From positions 186,671,122 to 186,735,121 of the forward strand of contig CP136069.1 of NCBI GenBank assembly GCA_032622095.1: a DNA stretch of 64,000 nt. Reading direction: 5' to 3'. This stretch comes from Siphonodentalium dalli. Lineage: Eukaryota > Mollusca > Scaphopoda > Gadilida > Siphonodentaliidae. Of the stretch, positions 1 to 15,299 are shown in pieces (the stretch's first letter is position 1; each line of letters begins with the position of its first letter). A program made the translations under genes and the position numbers. The notes under the pieces are model-generated. The model worked only from the letters and a program-made list of their open reading frames with translations, made no database searches and had not been told where the DNA came from.

Positions 1-888
1 CATCAATGTATTCACTGTTACATATATTTCTTGAACATGTTTGATGATCAGGCAGTGGTCAGACATTGAATGCTAGCAAACGTAATTACTATAATTGGCA
101 TGTGCTCATTCCAAATACATTCCCTTGGTACTTGAACTTGCCACCCTAGTGCACCGTTTATTTGGTCAAAATCGGTCCAAAAATACCGCACGTGCTAGAA
201 GGGTGCTGTTTTCTGGTTTTTTTTCTGACATAATTTGAGGTGGGCCATCCTGCCGCGACGTGCATCTGGTCAAGCGTGAATGTTTCCGAATAAGGAATAA
301 TGAACTGGGAATAAGTAGCCAATGTCACGGTAGTCCAGTTTGTGATATTTGGGTCAATATTCTTTATTCTAAACATTTCTGAGTTCCTTGTGGACTGTAT
401 TGTCTGTCCTCGTAGTGTTTGAACGATGTGTTCATGATTTGAAGTCAGTAATATGGAAGAAAACTATTTCAACATCAGAGTGGATCCTCACCAGCATCAG
501 TGCGGATTCTCACCAGCATCACCGTGATCCCACACCAACATAGGTGTGGACCGTAGAATACCAAATTGGTCTCGTTTCAATGGTACACTATGTATCTTTT
601 GAATGATTGTATGTCTTTGTTGTGGAAATCATAATTCCCTTCATATGGGATGAATTTAGCCATCTAATACGACAACACTTGGGGTGGAACAATAATTGCT
701 TACTACTCACAATAGAGTTCACCAGCATCGCTTTGTATTAACAGCATCATAGCAAAACAGCAGGACCCACCAGCATCATAGCAAATATGCAGGACCACTT
801 GACCAGGAGTAACATTTTCGTTTGATGTTTATGTATATATATGGAGTGGATGTATGGTCGTGGGTGCATGGTATGTACGTATACAATA
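1..888. other. Intergenic DNA without recognisable gene
   Basis: AT-rich sequence with only short unrelated open frames. Around 480-790 there are scattered copies of a short 'caccagcatca'-like phrase, which looks like a very degenerate minisatellite. Nothing codes for a recognisable protein. Confidence 0.6.
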
Positions 889-1028
889 AGTTACAGGGCG
901 AGTTGTTGCCGGATACGGTGTCATATGAGGCGAAGTGAGATTAATATCGGGCGAGGCGCTAGCCGAGCCCGATATTAATCTCGCTGAGCCTCATATGTCA
1001 CCGTAACCGGCAACAACGAGCCCTGTAA
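889..1028. repeat. Long imperfect hairpin (about 65-bp arms)
   Basis: The left arm starts GTTACAGGGC and the right arm ends GCCCTGTAAC; the arms pair at roughly nine positions in ten around a GGCGCTAGCCG-type centre. The arm contains GATACGGTGT followed by a TATG, a phrase shared with the hairpin at 17,283-17,420. The two hairpins therefore belong to one family, probably the end structure of a mobile element (Helitron-like or fold-back; inference). Confidence 0.75.
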
Positions 1029-1448
1029 CGATTTTATCATGTCACCCACATATCATGTTTTCCGTGTGAGAATTTGAATTACTTATACGAAGTTGATTAC
1101 CTGCCAGTAAGTAATTTTTTTGTCAATGGCTATTAACTTGTGTAACGTCACAGTGACGCGTCATGGGCGTTGAACGTCAACGCATTGAATCAATGGCTAA
1201 TCACCAGAAGCAGGACAACAAACTTGAGTTTGATAATTAATTTATGAGTGTTTAGAATTTCTCAAATATATCACATGGGGGTTTTGGTATATGGTAGTTT
1301 GTCTTTAAATTAACAGAACTTTTTTTCCGACAGATATCCCTTTTCTTGGTGCCAAAATACACCGAAAATATACCCGAGGCGGCAGAGTTCCATGAAAAAC
1401 AAAATGGCGGACATCGACCCCATATGGGAACCTAGCCCGTCACATATG
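1029..1448. other. Intergenic DNA
   Basis: No gene seen. The right part contains the phrase 'cctagcccgtcacatatgga', which recurs just after the first satellite block near 2,318, showing that the satellite interrupts or accompanies a local duplication. Confidence 0.5.
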
Positions 1449-1664
1449 GACCCAACCAGGTGACATGATAATAGTACATACATGTTCGGCCTGGGTTGGG
1501 GCCTGGGTTGGGGCCTGGTTGGGGCTTGCCATATATCAAATGACAGATTGTTTGTGGTATCTTTGTTTGTTTGTCAAATCAAAGAGACACTAACATAATT
1601 GTTGGTGATTCTAGTAGGATTAACCCTTTACCCAACAAACCGGCCAAAACCGGCCAAATAAAGC
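1449..1664. repeat. 216-bp direct repeat, copy 1
   Basis: Nearly identical to 2,465-2,680 (offset 1,016 bp; one difference easily seen is AAATGACA versus AAATAACA). It contains a small internal 'gcctgggttgggg' reiteration and the first ~40 bp of the TTAA MITE (TTAA at 1620-1623), which is cut off here by the start of the 29-bp satellite. Confidence 0.85.
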
Positions 1665-2318
1665 CAGATTGCAGAATACCATATCACGGGTCCACATATA
1701 TAGAATACCATATCACGGGTCCACAGATATAGAATACCATATCACGGGTCCACATATATAGAATACCATATCACGGGTCCACAGATATAGAATACCATAT
1801 CACGGGTCCACAGATATAGAATACCATATCACGGGTCCACAGATATAGAATACCATATCACGGGTCCACAGATATAGAATACCATATCACGGGTCCACAG
1901 ATATAGAATACCATATCACGGGTCCACAGATATAGAATACCATATCACGGGTCCACAGATATAGAATACCATATAACGGGTCCACAGATATAGAATACCA
2001 TATCACGGGTCCACAGATATAGAATACCATATCACGGGTCCACAGATAAAGAATACCATATCACGAGTCCACAGATATAGAATACCATATCACGGGTCCA
2101 CAGATATAGAATACCATATCACGGGTCCACAGATATAGAATACCATATCACGGGTCCACAGATATAGAATACCATATCACGGGTCCACAGATATAGAATA
2201 CCATATCACGGGTCCACAGATATAGAATACCATATCACGGGTCCACAGATATAGAATACCATATCACGGGTCCACAGATATAGAATACCATATCACGGGT
2301 CCACAGATATAGAATACC
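1665..2318. repeat. 29-bp satellite array 1 (about 22 monomers)
   Basis: Tandem copies of a 29-bp unit of the form ATAGAATACC-ATATCACGGG-TCCACAGAT. Its marker variants (CATATATAG in monomers 1 and 3, ATAACGGG about 300 bp in, CACGAGTCC about 392 bp in) occur in the same order and spacing at the left end of array 2 starting at 4,243. Array 1 is therefore a segmental copy of the array 2 edge and not an independent expansion. Confidence 0.93.
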
Positions 2319-2464
2319 TAGCCCGTCACATATGGATTCCATATGGGACGGGCTACAAAGATGACGACCCCCATGTCTCCTGATAATCCATATGGGACGG
2401 GCTACAAAGATGACGACCCCATGTCTCCTGATATGCTTCTACAAACGGAGCGTCCTCATTGGTC

Positions 2465-2680
2465 GACCCAACCAGGTGACATGATAATAGTACATACATG
2501 TTCGGCCTGGGTTGGGGCCTGGGTTGGGGCCTGGTTGGGGCTTGCCATATATCAAATAACAGATTGTTTGTGGTATCTTTGTTTGTTTGTCAAATCAAAG
2601 AGACACTAACATAATTGTTGGTGATTCTAGTAGGATTAACCCTTTACCCAACAAACCGGCCAAAACCGGCCAAATAAAGC
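2465..2680. repeat. 216-bp direct repeat, copy 2
   Basis: Second copy of the segment at 1,449-1,664; here it continues into a complete TTAA MITE. The preceding 2,319-2,464 holds a short tandem duplication of about 60 bp around 'catatgggacgggctac'. Confidence 0.85.
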
Positions 2681-3020
2681 TTCAACAGCCTAAAATATCT
2701 TCGGTCTGTCTCACAAATATGGATATCATTGGAACCGGCTCCTTGACCACATTGTGATAGTTACAGTTATGCCCTGTGCCAATGCATTCTCTTATATATG
2801 CGAGTCGACCATAGGTCGCCTCGCATATATAAGAGAATGCATTGGCCTAAAAATAATCTTTTTTCAACACTTTTTACCATTTTTTCTTACATTATTTAAC
2901 AATTTTATCATTTTTAATGTGTTAAGCCAATGCATTCTCTTATATATGCGAGGCGACCTATGGTCGACTGGAATATATAAGAGAATGCATTGGCACAGGG
3001 CCGTTCTGTTGGGTAAAGGG
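2640..3020. mobile_element. TTAA-target MITE with nested palindromes (piggyBac-like)
   Basis: A 381-bp segment bounded by TTAA at 2636-2639 and 3021-3024. Terminal inverted repeats read CCCTTTACCCAACA at the left and TGTTGGGTAAAGGG at the right. Inside are two palindromes, 2778-2846 and 2926-2994, themselves in inverted orientation, each built on GCCAATGCATTCTCTTATAT. It has no coding capacity. A TTAA duplication and CCCTTT ends are typical of piggyBac-superfamily non-autonomous elements; the assignment is by ends only. Confidence 0.75.
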
Positions 3021-3024
3021 TTAA

Positions 3025-4242
3025 ATGACGATCCGACGACTAGCGAGGAAAAAGGACACGTCAATAATATGGGTATATTGCTTGAGTTTCACTACTGTTT
3101 TAACTATATATCGGCATATCATGTTTGGTGTTGTTAATAAAGATAGTTAGTTCACTTGCATCTTGTATTATGCGGTTCAAATATGCCCTAGTGAGAAGCG
3201 GGTCCACCCCGTGGCATCGTGTTATATAAGAACATTTATGGGGTAAATATTAAAATTATGAGCCCTCTTCTCTTGATTATGCATTGTGCTCTGTATTGAT
3301 CAATTTGATGCGTATGTGCATTTAAAATCATTTCAGTAGTCATAATTTCGGTACGCGACCATTCCACATTGAGATGATAATATATACACGCAGGCTGGTG
3401 CAAGTTACACTTCTATAGATTTAGCGCCTCCATAATATGTTATACGAGGAAATATATAACTAATTTACAATTTGACTACCAATCATATATGACAACTAGT
3501 CTACCTATATATAATTATGCTATATGAATGCTCTATGGCCAATTGACACATATACTAGCATTACTCCCAGCAGTACAGTTGGTCAAATAAATCGGATTTG
3601 TTTCCTAACACATATAATAATGACAATTTGCAATAACGTATGTTATAATCAGACATTTCGCAATGTACACGATCATTTTGGTAACCATTCAATATAATTT
3701 ATTACAATTTTATTATTACTCTTTAACGATATATTATTAATAACTAACATACTCAAGATGAACGCTCTTTAAAACTAACTTGCTGCTTACACTAACTTCA
3801 GGGAATTACCACAACTCGGAACCATTCACCATATTAATTTTGAATAAATATGTAATATCCACATCCCAACTGTACAGTTGGTTGTATAAAGCGAATGTAA
3901 TTCCTGTCATAGACAACAATACCTTGTTATTAAATAAAACACATCCGATATGTATACATCTCTTTAAAGAAATCTACACGCACCTATCTGTGATGTCACG
4001 GGACAATTAAGTACATATGCACTTGTTGGCAATTACGTCATCAATCACGCGATATAATTATTATGCATGCTCACGTTTACGTCCTTGCGTAAGTCAACGG
4101 TATAGGTTGGAACCATTTTGCCAGGAGTCTGTATAAGTAAGCTGTGTCTTGTTGATTGGTCTGTGAATAAGGTTCGAATTTACATGTACCGTAGTAGACA
4201 CACAGTTTATATACATCATTCAATAAGGATAAGTGAACAACG
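3025..4242. other. Intergenic DNA
   Basis: AT-rich sequence of about 1.2 kb with no recognisable gene or repeat. The longest open frames are under 80 codons and resemble nothing known. It separates the MITE from the main satellite array. Confidence 0.5.
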
Positions 4243-7200
4243 ATTGCAGAATACCATATCACGGGTCCACATATATAGAATACCATATCACGGGTCCACA
4301 GATATAGAATACCATATCACGGGTCCACATATATAGAATACCATATCACGGGTCCACAGATATAGAATACCATATCACGGGTCCACAGATATAGAATACC
4401 ATATCACGGGTCCACAGATATAGAATACCATATCACGGGTCCACAGATATAGAATACCATATCACGGGTCCACAGATATAGAATACCATATCACGGGTCC
4501 ACAGATATAGAATACCATATCACGGGTCCACAGATATAGAATACCATATAACGGGTCCACAGATATAGAATACCATATCACGGGTCCACAGATATAGAAT
4601 ACCATATCACGGGTCCACAGATATAGAATACCATATCACGAGTCCACAGATATAGAATACCATATCACGGGTCCACAGATATAGAATACCATATCACGGG
4701 TCCACAGATATAGAATACCATATCACGGGTCCACAGATATAGAATACCATATCACGGGTCCACAGATATAGAATACCATATCACGGGTCCACAGATATAG
4801 AATACCATATCACGGGTCCACAGATATAGAATACCATATCACGGGTCCACAGATATAGAATACCATATCACGGGTCCACAGATATAGAATACCATATCAC
4901 GGGTACACAGATATAGAATACCATATCACGGGTCCACATATATAGAATACCATATCACGGGTCCACAGATATAGAATACCATATCACGGGTCCACAGATA
5001 TAGAATACCATATCACGGGTCCACAGATATAGAATACCATATCACGGGTACACAGATATAGAATACCATATCACGGGTCCACAGATATAGAATACCATAT
5101 CACGGGTCCACAGATATAGAATACCATATCACGGGTCCACAGATATAGAATACCATATCACGGGTCCACAGATATAGAATACCATATCACGGGTCCACAT
5201 ATATAGAATACCACATCACGGGACCACAGATATAGAATACCATATCACGGGTCCACAGATATAGAATACCATATCACGGGTCCACATATATAGAATACCA
5301 TATCACGGGTCCACAGATATAGAATACCATATCACGGGTCCACAGTTATAGAATACCACATCACGGGTCCACAGATATAGAATACCATATCACGGGTCCA
5401 CAGATATAGAATACCACATCACGGGTCCACAGATATAGAATACCATATCACGGGTCCACAGATATAGAATACCATATCACGGGTCCACAGATATAGAATA
5501 CCATATCACGGGTCCACATATATAGAATACCACATCACGGGTCCACATAATTAGAATACCACAGCACGGGTCCACAGATATAGAATACCACATCACGGGT
5601 CCACAGATATAGAATACCATATCACTGGTCCACAGATATAGAATACCACATCACGGGTCCACAGATATAGAATACCATATCACGGGTCCACATATATAGA
5701 ATACCATATCACTGGTCCACAGATATAGAATACCATATCACGGGTCCACATATATAGAATACCATATCACGGGTCCACAGATATAGAATACCATATCACG
5801 GGTCCACAGATATAGAATACCATATCACGGGTCCAACGATATAGAATACCATATCACGGGTCCACAGATATAGAATACCATATCACGGGTCCACATATAT
5901 AGAATACCATATCACTGGTCCACAGATATAGAATACCATATCACGGGTCCACAGATATAGAATACCATATCACGGGTCCACAGATATAGAATACCATATC
6001 ACGGGTCCACAGATATAGAATACCATATCACGGGTCCACTGATATATAATACCATATCACGGGTCCACAGATATAGAATACCATATCACGGGTCCACAGA
6101 TATAGAATACCATATCACGGGTCCACAGATATAGAATACCATATCACGGGTCCACAGATATAGAATACCATATCACGGGTCCACAGATATAGAATACCAT
6201 ATCACGGGTCCACAGATATAGACTACCATATCACGGGTCCACAGATATAGAATACCACATCACGGGTCCACAGATATAGAATACCACATCACGGGTCCAC
6301 AGATATAGAATACCACATTATATAGAATACCATATCACGGGTCCACATATATAGAATACCATATCACGGGTCCACAGATATAGAATACCATATCACGGGT
6401 CCACAGATATAGAATACCATATCATGGGTCCACAGATATAGAATACCATATCACGGGTCCACAGATATAGAATACCATATCACGGGTCCATAGATATAGA
6501 ATACCACATCTCGGGTCCACAGATATAGAATACCATACCACGGGTCCACAGATATAAAATACCACATCACGGGTCCACAGATATAGAATACCACATCACG
6601 GGTCCACAGATATGGAATACCATATCACGGGTCCACAGATATAGAATACCATATCACGGGTCCACAGATATAGAATACCATACCACGGGTCCACATATAT
6701 AGAATACCATATCGCGGGTCCACAGATATAGAATACCACATCACGGGTCCACAGATATGGAATACCATATCACGGGTCCACAGATATTGAATACCATATC
6801 ACGGGTCCACAGAATTAGAATACCACATCACGGGTCCACATATATAGAATACCATATCACGGGTCCACAGATATATAATACCATATCACGGGTCCACAGA
6901 TATGGAATACCACATCACGGGTCCACATATATAGAATACTACATCACGGGTCCACAGATATAGAATACCACATTATATAGAATACCATATCACGGGTCCA
7001 CAGATATTGAATACCATATCACGGGTCCACAGATATAGAATACCACATCACGGGTCCACATATATAGAATACCATATCACGGGTCCACAGATATAGAATA
7101 CCATATCACGGGTCCACAGATATGGAATACCACATCACGGGTCCACATATATAGAATACCATATCACGGGTCCACATATATAGAATACCATATCACGGGT

Positions 7201-10200
7201 CCACAGATATAGAATACCATATCACGGGTCCACATATATAGAATACCATATCACGGGTCCACAGATATAGAATACCATATCACGGGTCCACAGATATAGA
7301 ATACCATATCACGGGTCCACAGATATAGAATACCATATCACGGGTCCACAGATATAGACTACCATATCACGGGTCCACAGATATAGAATACCATATCACG
7401 GGTCTACAGATATAGAATACCATATCACGGGTCCACAGATATAGAATACCATATAACGGGTCCACAGATATAGAATACCATATCACGGGTCCACAGATAT
7501 AGAATACCATATCACGGGTCCACAGATATAGAATACCATATCACGAGTCCACAGATATAGAATACCATATCACGGGTCCACAGATATAGAATACCATATC
7601 ACGGGTCCACAGATATAGAATACCATATCACGGGTCCACAGATATAGAATACCATATCACGGGTCCACAGATATAGAATACCATATCACGGGTCCACAGA
7701 TATAGAATACCATATCACGGGTCCACAGATATAGAATACCATATCACGGGTCCACAGATATAGAATACCATATCACGGGTCCACAGATATAGAATACCAT
7801 ATCACGGGTACACAGATATAGAATACCATATCACGGGTCCACATATATAGAATACCATATCACGGGTCCACAGATATAGAATACCATATCACGGGTCCAC
7901 AGATATAGAATACCATATCACGGGTCCACAGATATAGAATACCATATCACGGGTACACAGATATAGAATACCATATCACGGGTCCACAGATATAGAATAC
8001 CATATCACGGGTCCACAGATATAGAATACCATATCACGGGTCCACAGATATAGAATACCATATCACGGGTCCACAGATATAGAATACCATATCACGGGTC
8101 CACATATATAGAATACCACATCACGGGACCACAGATATAGAATACCATATCACGGGTCCACAGATATAGAATACCATATCACGGGTCCACATATATAGAA
8201 TACCATATCACGGGTCCACAGATATAGAATACCATATCACGGGTCCACAGTTATAGAATACCACATCACGGGTCCACAGATATAGAATACCATATCACGG
8301 GTCCACAGATATAGAATACCACATCACGCGTCCACAGATATAGAATACCATATCACGGGTCCACAGATATAGAATACCATATCACGGGTCCACAGATATA
8401 GAATACCATACCACGGGTCCACATATATAGAATACCATATCACGGGTCCACATATATAGAATACCATATCACGGGTCCACATATATAGAATACCACATCA
8501 CGGGTCCACATAATTAGAATACCACAGCACGGGTCCACAGATATAGAATACCACATCACGGGTCCACAGATATAGAATACCATATCACTGGTCCACAGAT
8601 ATAGAATACCACATCACGGGTCCACAGATATAGAATACCATATCACGGGTCCACATATATAGAATACCATATCACTGGTCCACAGATATAGAATACCATA
8701 TCACGGGTCCACATATATAGAATACCATATCACGGGTCCACAGATATAGAATACCATATCACGGGTCCACAGATATAGAATACCATATCACGGGTCCAAC
8801 GATATAGAATACCATATCACGGGTCCACAGATATAGAATACCATATCACGGGTCCACATATATAGAATACCATATCACTGGTCCACAGATATAGAATACC
8901 ATATCACGGGTCCACAGATATAGAATACCATATCACGGGTCCACAGATATAGAATACCATATCACGGGTCCACAGATATAGAATACCATATCACGGGTCC
9001 ACTGATATATAATACCATATCACGGGTCCACAGATATAGAATACCATATCACGGGTCCACAGATATAGAATACCATATCACGGGTCCACAGATATAGAAT
9101 ACCATATCACGGGTCCACAGATATAGAATACCATATCACGGGTCCACAGATATAGAATACCATATCACGGGTCCACAGATATAGACTACCATATCACGGG
9201 TCCACAGATATAGAATACCACATCACGGGTCCACAGATATAGAATACCACATCACGGGTCCACAGATATAGAATACCACATTATATAGAATACCATATCA
9301 CGGGTCCACATATATAGAATACCATATCACGGGTCCACAGATATAGAATACCATATCACGGGTCCACAGATATAGAATACCATATCACGGGTCCACAGAT
9401 ATAGAATACCATATCACGGGTCCACAGATATAGAATACCATATCACGGGTCCATAGATATAGAATACCACATCTCGGGTCCACAGATATAGAATACCATA
9501 CCACGGGTCCACAGATATAAAATACCACATCACGGGTCCACATATATAGAATACCACATCACGCGTCCACAGATATGGAATACCATATCACGGGTCCACA
9601 GATATAGAATACCATATCACGGGTCCACAGATATAGAATACCATACCACGGGTCCACATATATAGAATACCATATCGCGGGTCCACAGATATAGAATACC
9701 ACATCACGGGTCCACAGATATGGAATACCATATCACGGGTCCACAGATATTGAATACCATATCACGGGTCCACAGAATTAGAATACCACATCACGGGTCC
9801 ACATATATAGAATACCATATCACGGGTCCACAGATATATAATACCATATCACGGGTCCACAGATATGGAATACCACATCACGGGTCCACATATATAGAAT
9901 ACTACATCACGGGTCCACAGATATAGAATACCACATTATATAGAATACCATATCACGGGTCCACAGATATTGAATACCATATCACGGGTCCACAGATATA
10001 GAATACCACATCACGGGTCCACATATATAGAATACCATATCACGGGTCCACAGATATAGAATACCATATCACGGGTCCACAGATATGGAATACCACATCA
10101 CGGGTCCACATATATAGAATACCATATCACGGGTCCACATATATAGAATACCATATCACGGGTCCACAGATATAGAATACCATATCACGAGTCCACATAT

Positions 10201-13200
10201 ATAGAATACCATATCACGGGTCCACAGATATAGAATACCATATCACGGGTCCACAGATATAGAATACCATATCACGGGTCCACAGATATAGAATACCATA
10301 TCACGGGTCCACAGATATAGACTACCATATCACGGGTCCACAGATATAGAATACCATATCACGGGTCCACAGATATAGAATACCATATCACGGGTCCACA
10401 GATATAGAATACCATATCACGGGTACACAGATATAGAATACCATATCACGGGTCCACATATATAGAATACCATATCACGGGTCCACAGATATAGAATACC
10501 ATATCACGGGTCCACAGATATAGAATACCATATCACGGGTCCACAGATATAGAATACCATATCACGGGTACACAGATATAGAATACCATATCACGGGTCC
10601 ACAGATATAGAATACCATATCACGGGTCCACAGATATAGAATACCATATCACGGGTCCACAGATATAGAATACCATATCACGGGTCCACAGATATAGAAT
10701 ACCATATCACGGGTCCACATATATAGAATACCACATCACGGGACCACAGATATAGAATACCATATCACGGGTCCACAGATATAGAATACCATATCACGGG
10801 TCCACATATATAGAATACCATATCACGGGTCCACAGATATAGAATACCATATCACGGGTCCACAGTTATAGAATACCACATCACGGGTCCACAGATATAG
10901 AATACCATATCACGGGTCCACAGATATAGAATACCACATCACGGGTCCACAGATATAGAATACCATATCACGGGTCCACAGATATAGAATACCATATCAC
11001 GGGTCCACAGATATAGAATACCATACCACGGGTCCACATATATAGAATACCATATCACGGGTCCACATATATAGAATACCATATCACGGGTCCACATATA
11101 TAGAATACCACATCACGGGTCCACATAATTAGAATACCACAGCACGGGTCCACAGATATAGAATACCACATCACGGGTCCACAGATATAGAATACCATAT
11201 CACTGGTCCACAGATATAGAATACCACATCACGGGTCCACAGATATAGAATACCATATCACGGGTCCACATATATAGAATACCATATCACTGGTCCACAG
11301 ATATAGAATACCATATCACGGGTCCACAGATATAGAATACCATATCACGGGTCCACAGATATAGAATACCATATCACGGGTCCACAGATATAGAATACCA
11401 TATCACGGGTCCAACGATATAGAATACCATATCACGGGTCCACAGATATAGAATACCATATCACGGGTCCACATATATAGAATACCATATCACTGGTCCA
11501 CAGATATAGAATACCATATCACGGGTCCACAGATATAGAATACCATATCACGGGTCCACAGATATAGAATACCATATCACGGGTCCACAGATATAGAATA
11601 CCATATCACGGGTCCACAGATATATAATACCATATCACGGGTCCACAGATATAGAATACCATATCACGGGTCCACAGATATAGAATACCATATCACGGGT
11701 CCACAGATATAGAATACCATATCACGGGTCCACAGATATAGAATACCATATCACGGGTCCACAGATATAGAATACCATATCACGGGTCCACAGATATAGA
11801 CTACCATATCACGGGTCCACAGATATAGAATACCACATCACGGGTCCACAGATATAGAATACCACATCACGGGTCCACAGATATAGAATACCACATTATA
11901 TAGAATACCATATCACGGGTCCACATATATAGAATACCATATCACGGGTCCACAGATATAGAATACCATATCACGGGTCCACAGATATAGAATGCCATAT
12001 CACGGGTCCACAGATATAGAATACCATATCACGGGTCCACAGATATAGAATACCATATCACGGGTCCACAGATATAGAATACCACATCACGGGTCCACAG
12101 ATATAGAATACCATACCACGGGTCCACAGATATAAAATACCACATCACGGGTCCACAGATATAGAATACCACATCACGGGTCCACAGATAAGGAATACCA
12201 TATCACGGGTCCACAGATATAGAATACCATATCACGGGTCCACAGATATAGAATACCATACCACGGGTCCACATATATAGAATACCATATCGCGGGTCCA
12301 CAGATATAGAATACCACATCACGGGTCCACAGATATGGAATACCATATCACGGGTCCACAGATATTGAATACCATATCACGGGTCCACAGAATTAGAATA
12401 CCACATCACGGGTCCACATATATAGAATACCATATCACGGGTCCACAGATATAGAATACCATATCACGGGTCCACAGATATGGAATACCACATAACGGGT
12501 CCACATATATAGAATACTACATCACGGGTCCACAGATATAGAATACCACATTATATAGAATACCATATCACGGGTCCACAGATATTGAATACCATATCAC
12601 GGGTCCACAGATATAGAATACCATATCACGGGTCCACAGATATAGAATACCATATCACGGGTCCACAGATATAGAATACCATATCACGGGTCCACAGATA
12701 TAGAATACCATATCACGGGTCCAACGATATAGAATACCATATCACGGGTCCACAGATATAGAATACCATATCACGGGTCCACATATATAGAATACCATAT
12801 CACTGGTCCACAGATATAGAATACCATATCACGGGTCCACAGATATAGAATACCATATCACGGGTCCACAGATATAGAATACCAAATCACGGGTCCACAG
12901 ATATAGAATACCATATCACGGGTCCACAGATATATAATACCATATCACGGGTCCACAGATATAGAATACCATATCACGGGTCCACAGATATAGAATACCA
13001 TATCACGGGTCCACAGATATAGAATACCATATCACGGGTCCACAGATATAGAATACCATATCACGGGTCCACAGATATAGAATACCATATCACGGGTCCA
13101 CAGATATAGACTACCATATCACGGGTCCACAGATATAGAATACCACATCACGGGTCCACAGATATAGAATACCACATCACGGGTCCACAGATATAGAATA

Positions 13201-15238
13201 CCACATTATATAGAATACCATATCACGGGTCCACATATATAGAATACCATATCACGGGTCCACAGATATAGAATACCATATCACGGGTCCACAGATATAG
13301 AATGCCATATCACGGGTCCACAGATATAGAATACCATATCACGGGTCCACAGATATAGAATACCATATCACGGGTCCACAGATATAGAATACCACATCAC
13401 GGGTCCACAGATATAGAATACCATACCACGGGTCCACAGATATAAAATACCACATCACGGGTCCACAGATATAGAATACCACATCACGGGTCCACAGATA
13501 AGGAATACCATATCACGGGTCCACAGATATAGAATACCATATCACGGGTCCACAGATATAGAATACCATACCACGGGTCCACATATATAGAATACCATAT
13601 CGCGGGTCCACAGATATAGAATACCACATCACGGGTCCACAGATATGGAATACCATATCACGGGTCCACAGATATTGAATACCATATCACGGGTCCACAG
13701 AATTAGAATACCACATCACGGGTCCACATATATAGAATACCATATCACGGGTCCACAGATATAGAATACCATATCACGGGTCCACAGATATGGAATACCA
13801 CATCACGGGTCCACATATATAGAATACTACATCACGGGTCCACAGATATAGAATACCACATTATATAGAATACCATATCACGGGTCCACAGATATTGAAT
13901 ACCATATCACGGGTCCACAGATATAGAATACCACATCACGGGTCCACATATATAGAATACCATATCACGGGTCCACAGATATAGAATACCATATCACGGG
14001 TCCACAGATATGGAATACCACATCACGGGTCCACATATATAGAATACCATATCACGGGTCCACATATATAGAATACCATATCACAGGTCCACAGATATAG
14101 AATACCATATCACGGGTCCACATATATAGAATACCATATCACGGGTCCACAGATATAGAATACCACATCACGGGTCCACAGATATAGAATACCATATCAC
14201 GGGTCCACAGATATAGAATACCATATCACGGGTCCACAGATATAGAATACCACATCACGGGTCCACAGATATAGAATACCATATCACGGGTCCACAGATA
14301 TAGAATACCATATCACGGGTCCACAGATATAGAATACCATATCACGGGTCCACAGATATAGAATACCATATCACGGGTCCACAGATATAGAATACCATAT
14401 CAGGGGTCCACATATATGGAATACCATATCACGGGTCCACATATATAGAATACCATATCACGGGTCCACAGATATAGAATACCATATCACGGGTCCACAT
14501 ATATAGAATACCATATCACGGGTCCACAGATATAGAATACCATATCACGGGTCCACAGATATAGAATACCATATCACGGGTCCACAGATATAGAATACCA
14601 TATCACGGGTCCGCATATATAGAATACTACATCACGGGTCCACATATATAGAATATCATATCACGGGTCCACAGATATAGAATACCATATCACGGGTCCA
14701 CAGATATAGAATACCATATCACGGGTCCACAGATATAGAATACCATATCACGGGTCCACAGATATAGAATACCATATCACGGGTCCACAGATATAGAATA
14801 CCACATCACGGGTCCACAGATATAGAATACCACATTATATAGAATACCATATCACGGGTCCACAGATATAGAATACCATATCACGGGTCCACATATATAG
14901 AATACCATATCACGGGTCCACAGATATAGAATACCATATCACGGGTCCACATATATAGAATACCATATCACGGGTCCACATATATAGAATACCATATCAC
15001 GGGTCCACAGATATAGAATACCATATCACGGGTCCACAGATATAGAATACCATATCACGGGTCCACAGATATAGAATACCATATCACGGGTCCACAGATA
15101 TATAATACCATATCACGGGTCCACAGATTTAGAATACCATATCACGGGTCCACATATATAGAATACCATATCACGGGTCCACAGATATAGAATACCATAT
15201 CACGGGTCCCCAGATATAGAATACCATATCACGGGTCT
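4243..15238. repeat. 29-bp satellite array 2 with higher-order repeats (~11 kb)
   Basis: About 375 head-to-tail 29-bp monomers with variant classes such as CAGATATAG or CATATATAG, and CATATCACG or CACATCACG. A truncated-monomer marker (CACATTATATAG) occurs at 6314, 6969, 9277, 9932, 11892, 12547, 13202, 13857 and 14831. Paired markers are always 655 bp apart, and the pairs repeat at 2,963, 2,615 and 1,310 bp. The array therefore has a second level of organisation made by unequal exchange or amplification of kilobase blocks. Short open frames here are by-products of the repeat. Confidence 0.97.
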
Positions 15239-15299
15239 AGGGCCATACCACGCCGTATCCCGGTGTTCTTGTTCGAAATATGTTAACTAAACAGGAAAC

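Noticed and set aside
2754-3137. 127-codon plus-strand and 66-codon minus-strand frames
   Set aside because: They cross the MITE palindromes and repeat the same peptide on both strands.
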